A stretch of DNA of 64,000 nt from Planctomonas sp. JC2975 (GTDB taxonomy: Bacteria > Actinomycetota > Actinomycetes > Actinomycetales > Microbacteriaceae), in assembly GCF_012985205.1 (NCBI RefSeq), contig NZ_JABEKS010000001.1, positions 1,302,001-1,366,000 of the forward strand. The letters run 5' to 3'. The notes below the pieces were generated by a model, which did no database searches, was not told where the DNA came from, and worked only from the letters and a program-made list of their open reading frames with translations. Shown piece after piece: positions 50,354-58,132 of this stretch. Numbering within the stretch: position 1 is the first letter of the stretch; each line of letters starts with the position of its first letter. A program made the translations under genes and the position numbers.

Positions 50354-51337
50354 TCAGCTGCTCGCCTTCGCGTTGGACTCGTACGAGGTGTTGATCGACT
50401 CGAAGAAGTTGACCAGCTCGAGCGTGTCGTTGGCGGCAGCCATCCATTTGGCCGGGTTCGTCACGTTGTACTCCGCACCGAAGCCGAGCTCCTCGAGACG
50501 ACGGTCGGCGAGGTACTTGACGTACTGGTTGATGTAGTTGGCGTTGAGGCCGAGGATGCCGCCGGGAAGCAGGTCGTTGTTGTACTGCTCCTCCATCTCC
50601 ACGGCATCCAGGATCATCTGCTTGATCTCCGCCGCGAACTCCGGCGTCTGCAGGTCGGGGTTCTCCTCGAGCACCGTGAGGATGAGGTTCATGCCGAACT
50701 TCAGGTGCAACGATTCGTCGCGCACGATCCAGTCGATGAGGGATCCGAAGTTGCGCAGCAGGTTCCGCTGCCGGAACGAGAGCGCCACCATGAAGCCCGA
50801 GTAGAACCAGATGCCCTCGAGGATGATGTTGTACGCCACGAGGTTGCGGATGAAGTCCTGCTTGCCTTCTGTCGCGGTGATGTCGAGCTTCTGCTCCAGC
50901 ATGCGCCGGATGAACTTGACCTCGAACTCCTCTTTACGCGCCATCGAGGGGATCTCGACGTGGGCGCCGTAGGCTTCCTCCCTGTCGATCGGGAACGTCT
51001 CGAGGACGTACTCGAACGACATCGAGTGGTTGGCCTCCTCCCACATCTGCTTGGCGAGGTAGAGGTGCGCCTCGGCAGCATTGAGATAGGGGTAGACGCC
51101 GAATGCGAGCGCCTTGTTCACGAGCAGCTCGTTCGGGTTGAAGTAGCTGACCAGGAACGTCACGGCGTGACGCTCCTCGTCGGTCATCTTCTTGAAGTCG
51201 GCGATGTCCTCGCCGAGCTGCACCTCGTTCGGGAACCACGTGTTCGCCACGGCCTGGTCGTACAGGTCCATCGCCCATTGGTACTTCACCGGCTTCAGCA
51301 GCAGGCCCTCTTCGATGCCGGTACCCAGAATGCCCAT
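50354..51337 (-). CDS. nrdB: Ribonucleotide reductase beta subunit, class Ic-like (Phe at radical site), 327 aa
   Basis: Small subunit (R2) that holds the metallocofactor for ribonucleotide reduction. Metal ligands are readable: Glu70 (FNPNELLVNKAL), Glu101 and His104 (WEEANHSMSFEY), Glu174 (IILEGIWFYSGF), Glu208 and His211 (RDESLH). The residue four after the first His, Tyr122 in E. coli, is Phe108, and the first ligand is Glu instead of Asp, both as in Chlamydia R2 (motif EEAVHTHTF). It should therefore use a Mn/Fe site (class Ic) without a tyrosyl radical; no nrdI is nearby. ATG 51337 follows GAGAGG. Upstream in the operon are the 31-aa tail peptide and nrdA, with 130 nt containing a repeated double-hairpin element. 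Confidence 0.95.
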   Translation of the reverse strand: MGILGTGIEEGLLLKPVKYQWAMDLYDQAVANTWFPNEVQLGEDIADFKKMTDEERHAVTFLVSYFNPNELLVNKALAFGVYPYLNAAEAHLYLAKQMWEEANHSMSFEYVLETFPIDREEAYGAHVEIPSMARKEEFEVKFIRRMLEQKLDITATEGKQDFIRNLVAYNIILEGIWFYSGFMVALSFRQRNLLRNFGSLIDWIVRDESLHLKFGMNLILTVLEENPDLQTPEFAAEIKQMILDAVEMEEQYNNDLLPGGILGLNANYINQYVKYLADRRLEELGFGAEYNVTNPAKWMAAANDTLELVNFFESINTSYESNAKASS

Positions 51338-51388
51338 GTCGCCTCTCTTCGCTCTTCGTCTCGTTTGTCGCTCGGATGTCCTGTGCCT

Positions 51389-51453
51389 GACCGCCGACAC
51401 GCGGTCGGCGCCGGCATGAAGGCGAAGGCCGGAACTGGCCCTCGCCTTCAGCT
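51389..51453. repeat. Dispersed double-hairpin repeat, copy A
   Basis: Matches 59450-59508 with about 50 of 58 aligned positions identical. Hairpin 1: GACCGC/GCGGTC (51389-51394 with 51401-51406). Hairpin 2: a 13-bp stem (51418-51430 with 51437-51449; one G-U pair on the minus strand) around a GGAACT loop. It lies between the tail-peptide gene and nrdB. Confidence 0.75.
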
Positions 51454-51467
51454 TCAGCCCTCAGGGG

Positions 51468-51563
51468 TCACTGGCAGGACTCGCATTGGAAGGCGTCCAT
51501 CGGATCCTCCGGCACGAAGTACTCGCCGACGTACTGCGTGGTGGTCTGAGTTCCGTTGTCCAT
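51468..51563 (-). CDS. 31-aa peptide carrying the split C-terminal redox tail of NrdA
   Basis: Starts in the TAATG overlap at the nrdA stop (ATG 51561-51563) with Shine-Dalgarno GGAGGAG (51571-51577), 7 nt upstream. The product begins MDNGTQTTTQYVGEYF and ends DPMDAFQCESCQ. Class I R1 proteins normally end in a flexible tail with a Cys pair (CxxC or CxxxxC) that re-reduces the active-site disulphide; NrdA here ends earlier, in TTGGDK, with no such pair. I infer that the tail is made as a separate, translationally coupled peptide. The alternative is a frameshift: a -1 change at the overlap would fuse the two, but no slippery site is present and the start signals look genuine. Absent from usual gene calls because of size. 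Confidence 0.75.
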   Translation of the reverse strand: MDNGTQTTTQYVGEYFVPEDPMDAFQCESCQ

Positions 51564-54043
51564 TACTTGTCTCCTCCAGTGGTGAGTCCTCCGAAGCCGA
51601 ACCCGCGGCGGGCGGGAGCGGGTGCTGATGTCTGAGCAGGGGCATCCGCGGATCCTGCGCCGACACCGGCCGGCACAGCACCGAAGCCCTTGCGCGCTCC
51701 GCCGATCTCCTCGGCCTTGTTCACGCGCACGGTGGTCTGCTCCGCCTGGTGGCGGGGCTTCATGTGCAGGTAGTAGGTGGTCTTGACGCCGCGTTCCCAG
51801 GCCGCCGAGTAGATGTCGATCATGTCGCCGAGGTCGCGGGTCTCGAGGTAGATGTTGCGGCTGATCGACTGGTCGATCCACTTCTGCGCGCGGGCCGCGA
51901 CCTCGAGGAACGCGTACGGCGAGAGCTGGAAGCTCGTCTTGTAGACGGCCTTGATGTCGTCGGGGATGTCCGCGATGCCCTGGATGTCGCCCTGGCTGCG
52001 CAGCACCTGCTCGCGCACCTTCTCCCAGAGTCCGTGCTGCTGCAGCGCGTTCACCAGGTTGCGGTTCACCTCGAGGAACTTGCCGTTCGAGGTGGAGCGG
52101 CTGAAGATCTGCGAGAACTGCGGGTCGAATCCGGGTGTGGTTCCCGCGACGAGACCGATGGATGCCGTCGGCGCCACGGCCATCAACGTCGCGTTGCGCA
52201 TGCCGCCTGCGACGCGCGCACGCAGTGCGTCCCAGTCCAGCCGGGTCTTGCGATTGACCTTGATCTCGACTCCGCGGTCCTGCTCGGTGATGGCGAGCGT
52301 GTCGAAGGGAACCAACCCCTGGGACCAGCGGGATCCGGCGAAGTTCGGGTACGACCCGCGCTCCGCTGCAAGGTCGACGGACTCCTCGATCGCGTAGTAC
52401 GAGATGCGCTCCGCCACCTCGTCGATGAGTTCGTACGCCTCTTCGGACTCGTAGGACAGGCCGAGCCGCTCGACGACATCCGTGAAGCCCATGATGCCGA
52501 GGCCCACCGCACGGTTGTTGATGTTGGCGTGGTCCGCCTCGGGAACCGACGACATCGTGATGTCGATCAGGTTGTCCAGCTGGCGAACGGCGAGGCGCGC
52601 GCTGCGCTCGATCGTCGCCCAGTTGAACGTGCCGTCGTCCTGCAGGTGGCGGGACAGGTTGATCGAGGCCAGGTTGCAGACGGCGATGTTGTCGATGTCC
52701 TGCGGCAGGCAGATCTCCGTGCACAGGTTGGAAAGGTGGATCGTTCCCGTGTTGTTGTTCAGGGCACGGTTGTTGATCGTGTCCTTCCACGTGAGCCACG
52801 GGTGCGCCGTGGTCTGCAGGCTCATCAGGATGTCCTTGAACTGCTGGCGCGCCGGCATCCGCTTGAACATGCGCATCCGGCCGGCTTCGGCCTCCGCCGC
52901 GTAGAACGCGTAACGCTCGGAGAACGCCTTGCCGTACAGCTCATTGAGGTCAGACACCTCGAGCGGATCGAAGAGGTACCAGGGCTCGTCGTTCTGCACG
53001 CGCTTCATGAACTCGTCGCTGATCCACACTGCGGTGTTCGCGGTGCGGGTGCGGCGGTACGGGTCGCCGGAGTTCTGTCGCAGGTCGAGGAAGTCGGGGA
53101 AGTCGAGGTGCCAGTTCTCCATATAGAACGCGAGGGCGCCGAACTTCTTGCCGCCGCGGCTGACAGCACGCAGGACGGAGTCGATGGTGTGCATGAACGG
53201 GATCGGCCCGGTCGACACGGTGTTGTTGGAACGGATCGGCGACCCCTGCGAACGCAGCTTGGTGACCGAGAGACCGATGCCGCCGGTGCCCTTGGTGATC
53301 CACATCACGTCGCGGACGGACTTCGCGATGTGCTCGATGTCGTCGTGCATCTCCATGACGAAGCAGTTGGAGAGCTGCGGGGTCTTGGTGCCCGCGTTGA
53401 CGAGAGTGGATCCCGCTGCCAGGTAGTCGAGGCGCGACATGGTCTCGTAGAACTCGATCGCGATGCCTGTCGCATCCGCCTCGTTGAGAGAGAGCCCCAT
53501 GGCGATGCGCATCCAGAAGTACTGCGGCACCTCGAGCGGATCGCCGTTTCGCGCCTTGATGCCGTACCGGTTGTTCAGCGTGACGAGTCCGATGTACTTG
53601 AGCAGACCGTCGTTGGCCGGCTCGAGTTCCGCGGCGAGGCGTTCGAGGTCGAAGAGCTCGGTGAAGCGCGGGTCGAGAAGGTCCTCGGCGACTCCGCGCT
53701 CGATGTACGCCCGGAATCCGTCGCTGTGGAGGCGCTTGAGTTCCACGTCGTCCTCGTAGTCGCCGAGCACGCGCTTGTAGATGGTCTTGAGCAGCAGACG
53801 CGCGGCGACGGTGTCGAACGCGGGATCGTCCTTGACGTTCTGCAGCGCGACCTGGATCACGGCCTCGTCGAGCTGCTGCGTGGTGATCCCGTCGAAGAGG
53901 GTCAGCTCGAGCTCGCTCGCGATCTGGGTGACCCACGTGATGTTCTCGTCGAGACCCTCCGACGCCTTCTCGATCGCCAGGTTGATCTTGTTCGCGTCGT
54001 ACGGCTCCCGCTCGCCGTTGCGCTTCACGACCGTGATTGTCAC
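51563..54043 (-). CDS. nrdA: Ribonucleotide reductase alpha subunit, class I NrdA, lacking its redox tail, 826 aa
   Basis: Large catalytic subunit (R1). An ATP-cone occupies residues 1-95 (ITVVKRNGEREPYDANKINLAI). Active-site residues: Cys227 (LSNCFVM), Asn439-Cys441-Glu443 (NLCTEI), Cys456 (AVCNLAS), radical-transfer Tyr757-Tyr758 (TTYYLHMK). The C-terminus is a Gly/Ala/Pro-rich linker (GGARKGFGAV then RRGFGFGGLTTGGDK) without cysteines; the expected CESCQ tail is encoded by the next gene. The start is GTG 54043 after AAGGAAGAGG. A leader of about 360 nt and two putative NrdR boxes lie upstream. Order nrdA, tail peptide, nrdB; one operon on the minus strand. The residue numbering was counted by hand. 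Confidence 0.96.
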   Translation of the reverse strand: MTITVVKRNGEREPYDANKINLAIEKASEGLDENITWVTQIASELELTLFDGITTQQLDEAVIQVALQNVKDDPAFDTVAARLLLKTIYKRVLGDYEDDVELKRLHSDGFRAYIERGVAEDLLDPRFTELFDLERLAAELEPANDGLLKYIGLVTLNNRYGIKARNGDPLEVPQYFWMRIAMGLSLNEADATGIAIEFYETMSRLDYLAAGSTLVNAGTKTPQLSNCFVMEMHDDIEHIAKSVRDVMWITKGTGGIGLSVTKLRSQGSPIRSNNTVSTGPIPFMHTIDSVLRAVSRGGKKFGALAFYMENWHLDFPDFLDLRQNSGDPYRRTRTANTAVWISDEFMKRVQNDEPWYLFDPLEVSDLNELYGKAFSERYAFYAAEAEAGRMRMFKRMPARQQFKDILMSLQTTAHPWLTWKDTINNRALNNNTGTIHLSNLCTEICLPQDIDNIAVCNLASINLSRHLQDDGTFNWATIERSARLAVRQLDNLIDITMSSVPEADHANINNRAVGLGIMGFTDVVERLGLSYESEEAYELIDEVAERISYYAIEESVDLAAERGSYPNFAGSRWSQGLVPFDTLAITEQDRGVEIKVNRKTRLDWDALRARVAGGMRNATLMAVAPTASIGLVAGTTPGFDPQFSQIFSRSTSNGKFLEVNRNLVNALQQHGLWEKVREQVLRSQGDIQGIADIPDDIKAVYKTSFQLSPYAFLEVAARAQKWIDQSISRNIYLETRDLGDMIDIYSAAWERGVKTTYYLHMKPRHQAEQTTVRVNKAEEIGGARKGFGAVPAGVGAGSADAPAQTSAPAPARRGFGFGGLTTGGDK

Positions 54044-54411
54044 TTCGCCTCTTCCTTACTTCTCACTCGTGGCGTCCGCCTGAGAAGGCGTCGCCGATCG
54101 CCCCGCATCTCTGCAGGGTCGTCAAGGCCACCCGACCACCCTCCACGGCGAATCGGATGCCTCATCTCCCCCTTGTCACCGAGCCGGCGGTTCTCACCCG
54201 GCGTTTCCCACCGGGTGATCCCCTCTCGACTCGCTACGCCGTGCGTCGTCGTCCCTCATCGTGCGGCAGACCCCCGACACCCGAATCCCCGTTCGCGCCC
54301 GACCATCTCCCGATCGGATTTCCCTGATCAGAGCGGTGGTCGAGACCGCTTTCGAGGCCCTGACATCGTGTCTGCCGGCTCTGGGAGGCCCCCAACGGAA
54401 CCGGCGTGTGA
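54044..54411 (-). other. Long untranslated leader of nrdA
   Basis: If transcription starts near 54407 (10-element TATAGT at 54414-54419) the leader is about 360 nt. It contains a perfect 8-bp hairpin TCACCCGG/CCGGGTGA (54194-54201 with 54211-54218, 9-nt loop) and several Gly-rich purine runs. I could not match it to a cobalamin or other known riboswitch by eye. Confidence 0.4.
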
Positions 54412-54459
54412 CCACTATATAGCGGGGTCCCCACGAGCGGCCAACCCTAGATGTTGTGG
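54412..54459 (-). promoter_or_regulatory. Promoter of nrdA with two NrdR-box-like sites 32 bp apart
   Basis: CCACTATATAGCGGGG (54412-54427) and ACCCTAGATGTTGTGG (54444-54459) fit the 16-bp NrdR consensus acaCwAtATaTwGtgt at six and seven of its seven strongest positions. They are exactly 32 bp apart, the usual three-turn spacing. The first contains TATAGT, a good -10 on the minus strand. Confidence 0.6.
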
Positions 54460-54476
54460 GCGTGTCGTCCACAGAA

Positions 54477-54504
54477 TGTGGAAAACTTCGCCGAGTTATC
54501 CCCA
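54477..54504. promoter_or_regulatory. Two DnaA-box-like nonamers upstream of nrdA
   Basis: TGTGGAAAA (54477-54485; TTTTCCACA on the minus strand) and TTATCCCCA (54496-54504) each differ from TTATCCACA at one position. E. coli nrdAB is controlled by DnaA boxes, so a link to replication is possible. Confidence 0.35.
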
Positions 54505-54667
54505 CATTTCACAGGTACGGGTGTATGTCGAGGAACGCGATTCCTGCCCTGCCCGCTGCACGGACGACGCACGGCGCACACCTAGAATCGAACGTCTGGC
54601 CACGCCGTTCCTCTTCGTCCTCGACGGTGGACGTCGCGACCTGACGGGAGCAAGGAGAGACGGCCGA

Positions 54668-55879
54668 GTGAGCGCGTACAGCGATCTGTTGAGAACGCCG
54701 GGCGTCGCGCGCATCATCGCGGCGCAACTGGTGGCCCGTTTTCCGAACGGCATGCTCTCGCTGGCGATGCTCACGCACATCGAGCAGGTGCACCACACCT
54801 ACGGGGCGGCGGGGCTCGTGCTGGCCGGCGCGAGCATCGGACAGGCGATCGCCGGACCGCTGACCAGCCGACTCATGGGCAGGGTCGGCATGCGCATCGT
54901 GCTCATGATCACGACGTTGGTGTGCTCGGCCGGCATCGTGCTCATCGCGCTCGTCGTCATGCCGATCCCCGTGACGATCGTGGTCGCGGCGATCGCGGGG
55001 CTCTCCACTCCCCCTGTGGTGCCGGCTGTGCGAACGATCTACCCCAAGCTCGTCAACTCGCGTCTGCTCGCCCCGTTGTTCTCCCTGGACGCCTCGGCGC
55101 AGGAGCTCATCTGGATCGCCGGGCCGGTGGTCATCACCTTCGTCGCGACGCAGATCTCGACGACGATCGGCCTGCTGTTCTGCGCCGCCGTCATGCTGGG
55201 CGGCGGTGCGTGGTTCATCTCCCTTCCCGAGCTCGGCAGGGTGCGGATCCCGAGGAGCAAGCGCCGGATCGGCGCCACCCTGAAGCGTCCGACCGTGCTT
55301 CTGGCCACGGTCGTCGGGTTCCTGCTCGTCGGAGCGTGCGCCGCCATCGAAGCCGGCACGATCGCCAACTTCAACGGACACGGTCCTGAGGCGGGAATCG
55401 TGCTCGGCATCTGGTCGGCGGCCTCGCTCGTCGGCGGTTTCACGTTCGGCTCCCGTCCGATCGGCCCGTGGGCGCTCGGCACGCGCATGCTGGTCGTCTT
55501 CGCAGGGATCGCCTTGGCGTCGATCTGGGTGTCCAACGTGTGGTGGCTGACCGCCATGCTCGTCATCAGCGGTCTTGGCATAGCGCCGGCCCTGGCCGTC
55601 ACCTCCACCATCGTCTCGACGAGCGTCAGGTTCTCCGACACTGCTGAGGCGTTCGGCTGGGTCGGCACCGGACAGCTGATCGGCGCGGCGCTGGGCAGTG
55701 CCTTCGCCGGATTCCTCATCGACAGTCACGGTCCCGTCGGAGCCTTCTGGGTCGCGGCCGCGTTCGCACTGCTGGGCGCGCTCGTTCCCTTGCTGGGCAA
55801 GCGATGGCATCCGGATCTGCGCGGCCGTGAAATCAGTCCGATCCCCGACACGGAGCCCATCCAGACGCAGCCCAGCTGA
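54668..55879 (+). CDS. MFS transporter, 403 aa
   Basis: Major facilitator superfamily protein with 12 hydrophobic helices beginning YSDLLRTPGVARIIAAQLVARFPNGMLSLAMLTHIEQ. The loop 2-3 motif is weakly preserved (SRLMGRVGMRIVLM, about 60-75). This resembles sugar-efflux or uncharacterised actinobacterial MFS proteins; direction and substrate unknown. The start is GTG 54668 with AGGAGA 10 nt upstream; a very long open frame continuing from 51749 is antisense to nrdA and not coding. It is divergent from the nrd operon and convergent with gadB, whose stop is 32 nt away. Confidence 0.88.
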   Translation: MSAYSDLLRTPGVARIIAAQLVARFPNGMLSLAMLTHIEQVHHTYGAAGLVLAGASIGQAIAGPLTSRLMGRVGMRIVLMITTLVCSAGIVLIALVVMPIPVTIVVAAIAGLSTPPVVPAVRTIYPKLVNSRLLAPLFSLDASAQELIWIAGPVVITFVATQISTTIGLLFCAAVMLGGGAWFISLPELGRVRIPRSKRRIGATLKRPTVLLATVVGFLLVGACAAIEAGTIANFNGHGPEAGIVLGIWSAASLVGGFTFGSRPIGPWALGTRMLVVFAGIALASIWVSNVWWLTAMLVISGLGIAPALAVTSTIVSTSVRFSDTAEAFGWVGTGQLIGAALGSAFAGFLIDSHGPVGAFWVAAAFALLGALVPLLGKRWHPDLRGREISPIPDTEPIQTQPS

Positions 55880-55911
55880 CGTCCGCCGCCCTGCACCCCG
55901 CGGGGCAGCGG

Positions 55912-57300
55912 CTAAGACAGCGGCACTCTGGGCACCGCGTCGTGGTTGAATCCGGTGGATTCGGAACTCGGCATGTGCATGCCCGCCGGAACCTTGGCGA
56001 GCGAATCCAGCGATCGGCGGATGTCGGCCAGGAGCAGATCAGCCATGTCGACGCTCATCCCGTGTCGCACGACAACGCGCTGCACGGCGCGGGCGTCCTG
56101 GTCCGCCGGCAGCGTGTACGCGGGGACCAGCCAGCCGCGCGCGCGGAGCTCGGTTGCGAGATCGAAGAGGATGGCGTCGTCCCCGTCCGCGCTCCGCCAG
56201 GTGATGCACGGAATGCCGCGCGAAGGGTCGCCGTCGAACACCAGGTCGAAGCGGCCGAGGTCGCGCACGCCGTCCGCGATGCGCTGGGCGACCGTGTACG
56301 CGGCATCCTGCACCTTCGCGTACCCGGTGCGTCCCAGCCGGAGGAACAGGTAGTACGAGGTGATCACCTGCCCGCCGGGACGTGAGAAGTTCAGCGTGAA
56401 CGTCGGCATGTCGCCACCGAGGTAGTTGACGTCGAAGATGAGCTCGTCAGGCAGGTCGGCTCGCTCCCGCCAGATCGCCCAGCCGCTGCCGAGCGGCGCC
56501 ATGCCCGTCTTGTGTCCGGACGCGTTGATCGACTTCACACGCGGCAAGCGGAAGTCCCACTCGAGGTCCGGTGCGCAGAACGGTGCGACGAAGCCGCCCG
56601 ACGCCGCGTCCACGTGCAACGGTATGTCCAGGCCCGTGCGCTGCTGCAGGTCGTCGAGTGCGGCCGAGATCCCCGCGACATCCTCGAACAGGCCGGTGAA
56701 CGTCTGGCCGAATGTCGCGACGACGGCGATGGTGTTCTCGTCGCAGTGCGCGACGGCGTCCTCCGGGGTGAGCAGGAATCCGGACGGCATGGGCACCTGA
56801 CGCAGTTCGACATCGAAATATCGCGCGAACTTCTCCCAGCAGACCTGAACAGACCCGCACACCAGGTTGGGCTTCGAGTCGTCGAGCCCAGCGGCCTTCC
56901 GCTTCGCGCGCCACCGCCACTTCGCGGCCAGTCCCGCGAGCATGGCCGCCTCGCTGGACCCGGTCGTCGACGTGCCGACCGCGTGCGCCGGATCGGGGGC
57001 ATGGAACAGGTCGGCGACAAGCGCGACACCCCGCCGCTCGATCTCCGCGGTCTGCGGGTACTCGTCCTTGTCGATGATGTTCTTGGCGACCGAGTCCGCC
57101 ATCAGCTGGGCCGCTTCCGGCTCCAGCCACGTGGTGCAGAACGTCGCGAGGTTCATGCGTGCGACGCCGTCGAGCAGCAGCTCGTCCCTCACCAGCTGGT
57201 ACACCTCGCGCGCCGGGCGCTCGTCGGTGGGGAAGGAATCCTTCGGCGCAGGAGTGCGCATCGCCGCAGTGGCGAAGACATCGTCGATTTCGTCGTCCAT
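55912..57300 (-). CDS. gadB: Glutamate decarboxylase, 462 aa
   Basis: PLP-dependent enzyme converting glutamate to GABA and CO2, consuming a proton. Lys264 in INASGHKTGMAPLG forms the Schiff base, with His263 next to it and Asp231 in HVDAASGGF binding the pyridine nitrogen. ARMNLATFCTTWLEPEA, DKDEYPQTAEIERR and the N-terminal segment match bacterial GadB closely. ATG 57300 gives family length; a GTG 48 nt upstream in frame is possible. No GadC antiporter gene is adjacent, so it may serve GABA metabolism or acid resistance with an unlinked transporter. The C-terminus (SSESTGFNHDAVPRVPLS) lacks the His tail of E. coli GadB except one His. Confidence 0.95.
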   Translation of the reverse strand: MDDEIDDVFATAAMRTPAPKDSFPTDERPAREVYQLVRDELLLDGVARMNLATFCTTWLEPEAAQLMADSVAKNIIDKDEYPQTAEIERRGVALVADLFHAPDPAHAVGTSTTGSSEAAMLAGLAAKWRWRAKRKAAGLDDSKPNLVCGSVQVCWEKFARYFDVELRQVPMPSGFLLTPEDAVAHCDENTIAVVATFGQTFTGLFEDVAGISAALDDLQQRTGLDIPLHVDAASGGFVAPFCAPDLEWDFRLPRVKSINASGHKTGMAPLGSGWAIWRERADLPDELIFDVNYLGGDMPTFTLNFSRPGGQVITSYYLFLRLGRTGYAKVQDAAYTVAQRIADGVRDLGRFDLVFDGDPSRGIPCITWRSADGDDAILFDLATELRARGWLVPAYTLPADQDARAVQRVVVRHGMSVDMADLLLADIRRSLDSLAKVPAGMHMPSSESTGFNHDAVPRVPLS

Positions 57301-57409
57301 GGTGCCCCAGACCGCCGGCGGATCCGGCACAGGATCAGTGTGCCGCACGAGGCGTGCCGGCCCCAGCGTTCCGAAGTTCCGGTGCTCTCAGGTCGAAGGG
57401 TCGGCCGAC

Positions 57410-57985
57410 TCAGCGCTGCCGCGCGGCGCGCAGCGGGGCCAGCGCATGGTCGAGCGCGACGAGCTCGTCGAACTGGGCGGCGAGCATCCGCTCCTGGTGT
57501 TCGTTGGGCTCGAACCGGCTCTCGTCGTCGATCTGGCGCGCCACCCAGGGAATCTCCACGTTGGCCGACGTCGGCACCAGTCCCACGGCGACTTCGGGCA
57601 CGCGCAGGGCTGTCACGCCGCGCGTGCCACCCGAGATGCCGCCGTAGCTCACCGTGCCGAGCGGCTTGCGCCACCACTCCTGCGACAGATGGTCGAGCGC
57701 GTTCTTCAGCGCCGGCGAGTAGCTGTAGTTGTACTCGGGCTGCACGAAGACGAAGGCCGCGGCCGCGTCGACGCGTTCGCTCCAGTCCATCGTCGACTGC
57801 TGCGTGTACTGGCGGAGCCGCGGATGATTGGGCTCCGTCATCAGCGGTAGCGCGAGCTCCTTGAGGTCGGCCCAGTCCAGCTCGAATCGTCCGTCGCTCG
57901 CGGCGGCGTCCCGCACCCACTCGGCGATCGGAAGCCCGATGCGCCCCTCGCGCACGCTTCCGACGACGATCATCAGTCTCGTCAT
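57410..57985 (-). CDS. NAD(P)H-dependent FMN reductase/azoreductase-like flavoprotein, 191 aa
   Basis: Flavodoxin-like fold reductase. The FMN phosphate loop is VVGSVREGRIGLPIAEWV (7-24) and the isoalloxazine contact is the family-typical FVQPEYNYSYSPALKNALDHL (about 78-98). YGGISGGTRGVTALR (about 115-130) completes the FMN-reductase signature. It would reduce flavins, quinones or azo compounds using NAD(P)H. ATG 57985 follows GGGAGG (9 nt spacing). It is a monocistronic-looking minus-strand gene between gadB and an aldo/keto reductase. It is only distantly related to the SsuE-type gene at 34120. Confidence 0.92.
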   Translation of the reverse strand: MTRLMIVVGSVREGRIGLPIAEWVRDAAASDGRFELDWADLKELALPLMTEPNHPRLRQYTQQSTMDWSERVDAAAAFVFVQPEYNYSYSPALKNALDHLSQEWWRKPLGTVSYGGISGGTRGVTALRVPEVAVGLVPTSANVEIPWVARQIDDESRFEPNEHQERMLAAQFDELVALDHALAPLRAARQR

Positions 57986-58132
57986 ACCGACGTCCTCCCT
58001 GTCAACGCGCTGGTCTCCTTCGTGCCTTCACTGCAGCCGCGGCCCGTCACGCCATCGAGTCATCGGCGACGGACAGAGCGACGGCTTCACGCACGTGCTG
58101 ATCGCTGTCGCGACCGGAACGACGGATCCCGG

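Noticed and set aside
54044-54411. Cobalamin riboswitch upstream of nrdA
   Set aside because: The conserved B12-box text is not present by eye, and the enzyme is a class I, oxygen-dependent type that does not need B12.
51749-54667. Open plus-strand frame of over 900 codons opposite nrdA, continuous with the MFS gene
   Set aside because: Antisense open frames are expected in GC-rich genes. The predicted product is Arg/Val/Asp-rich with no family motif, and real features (active-site residues, Shine-Dalgarno) are all on the minus strand. Only the part from GTG 54668 is the MFS gene.
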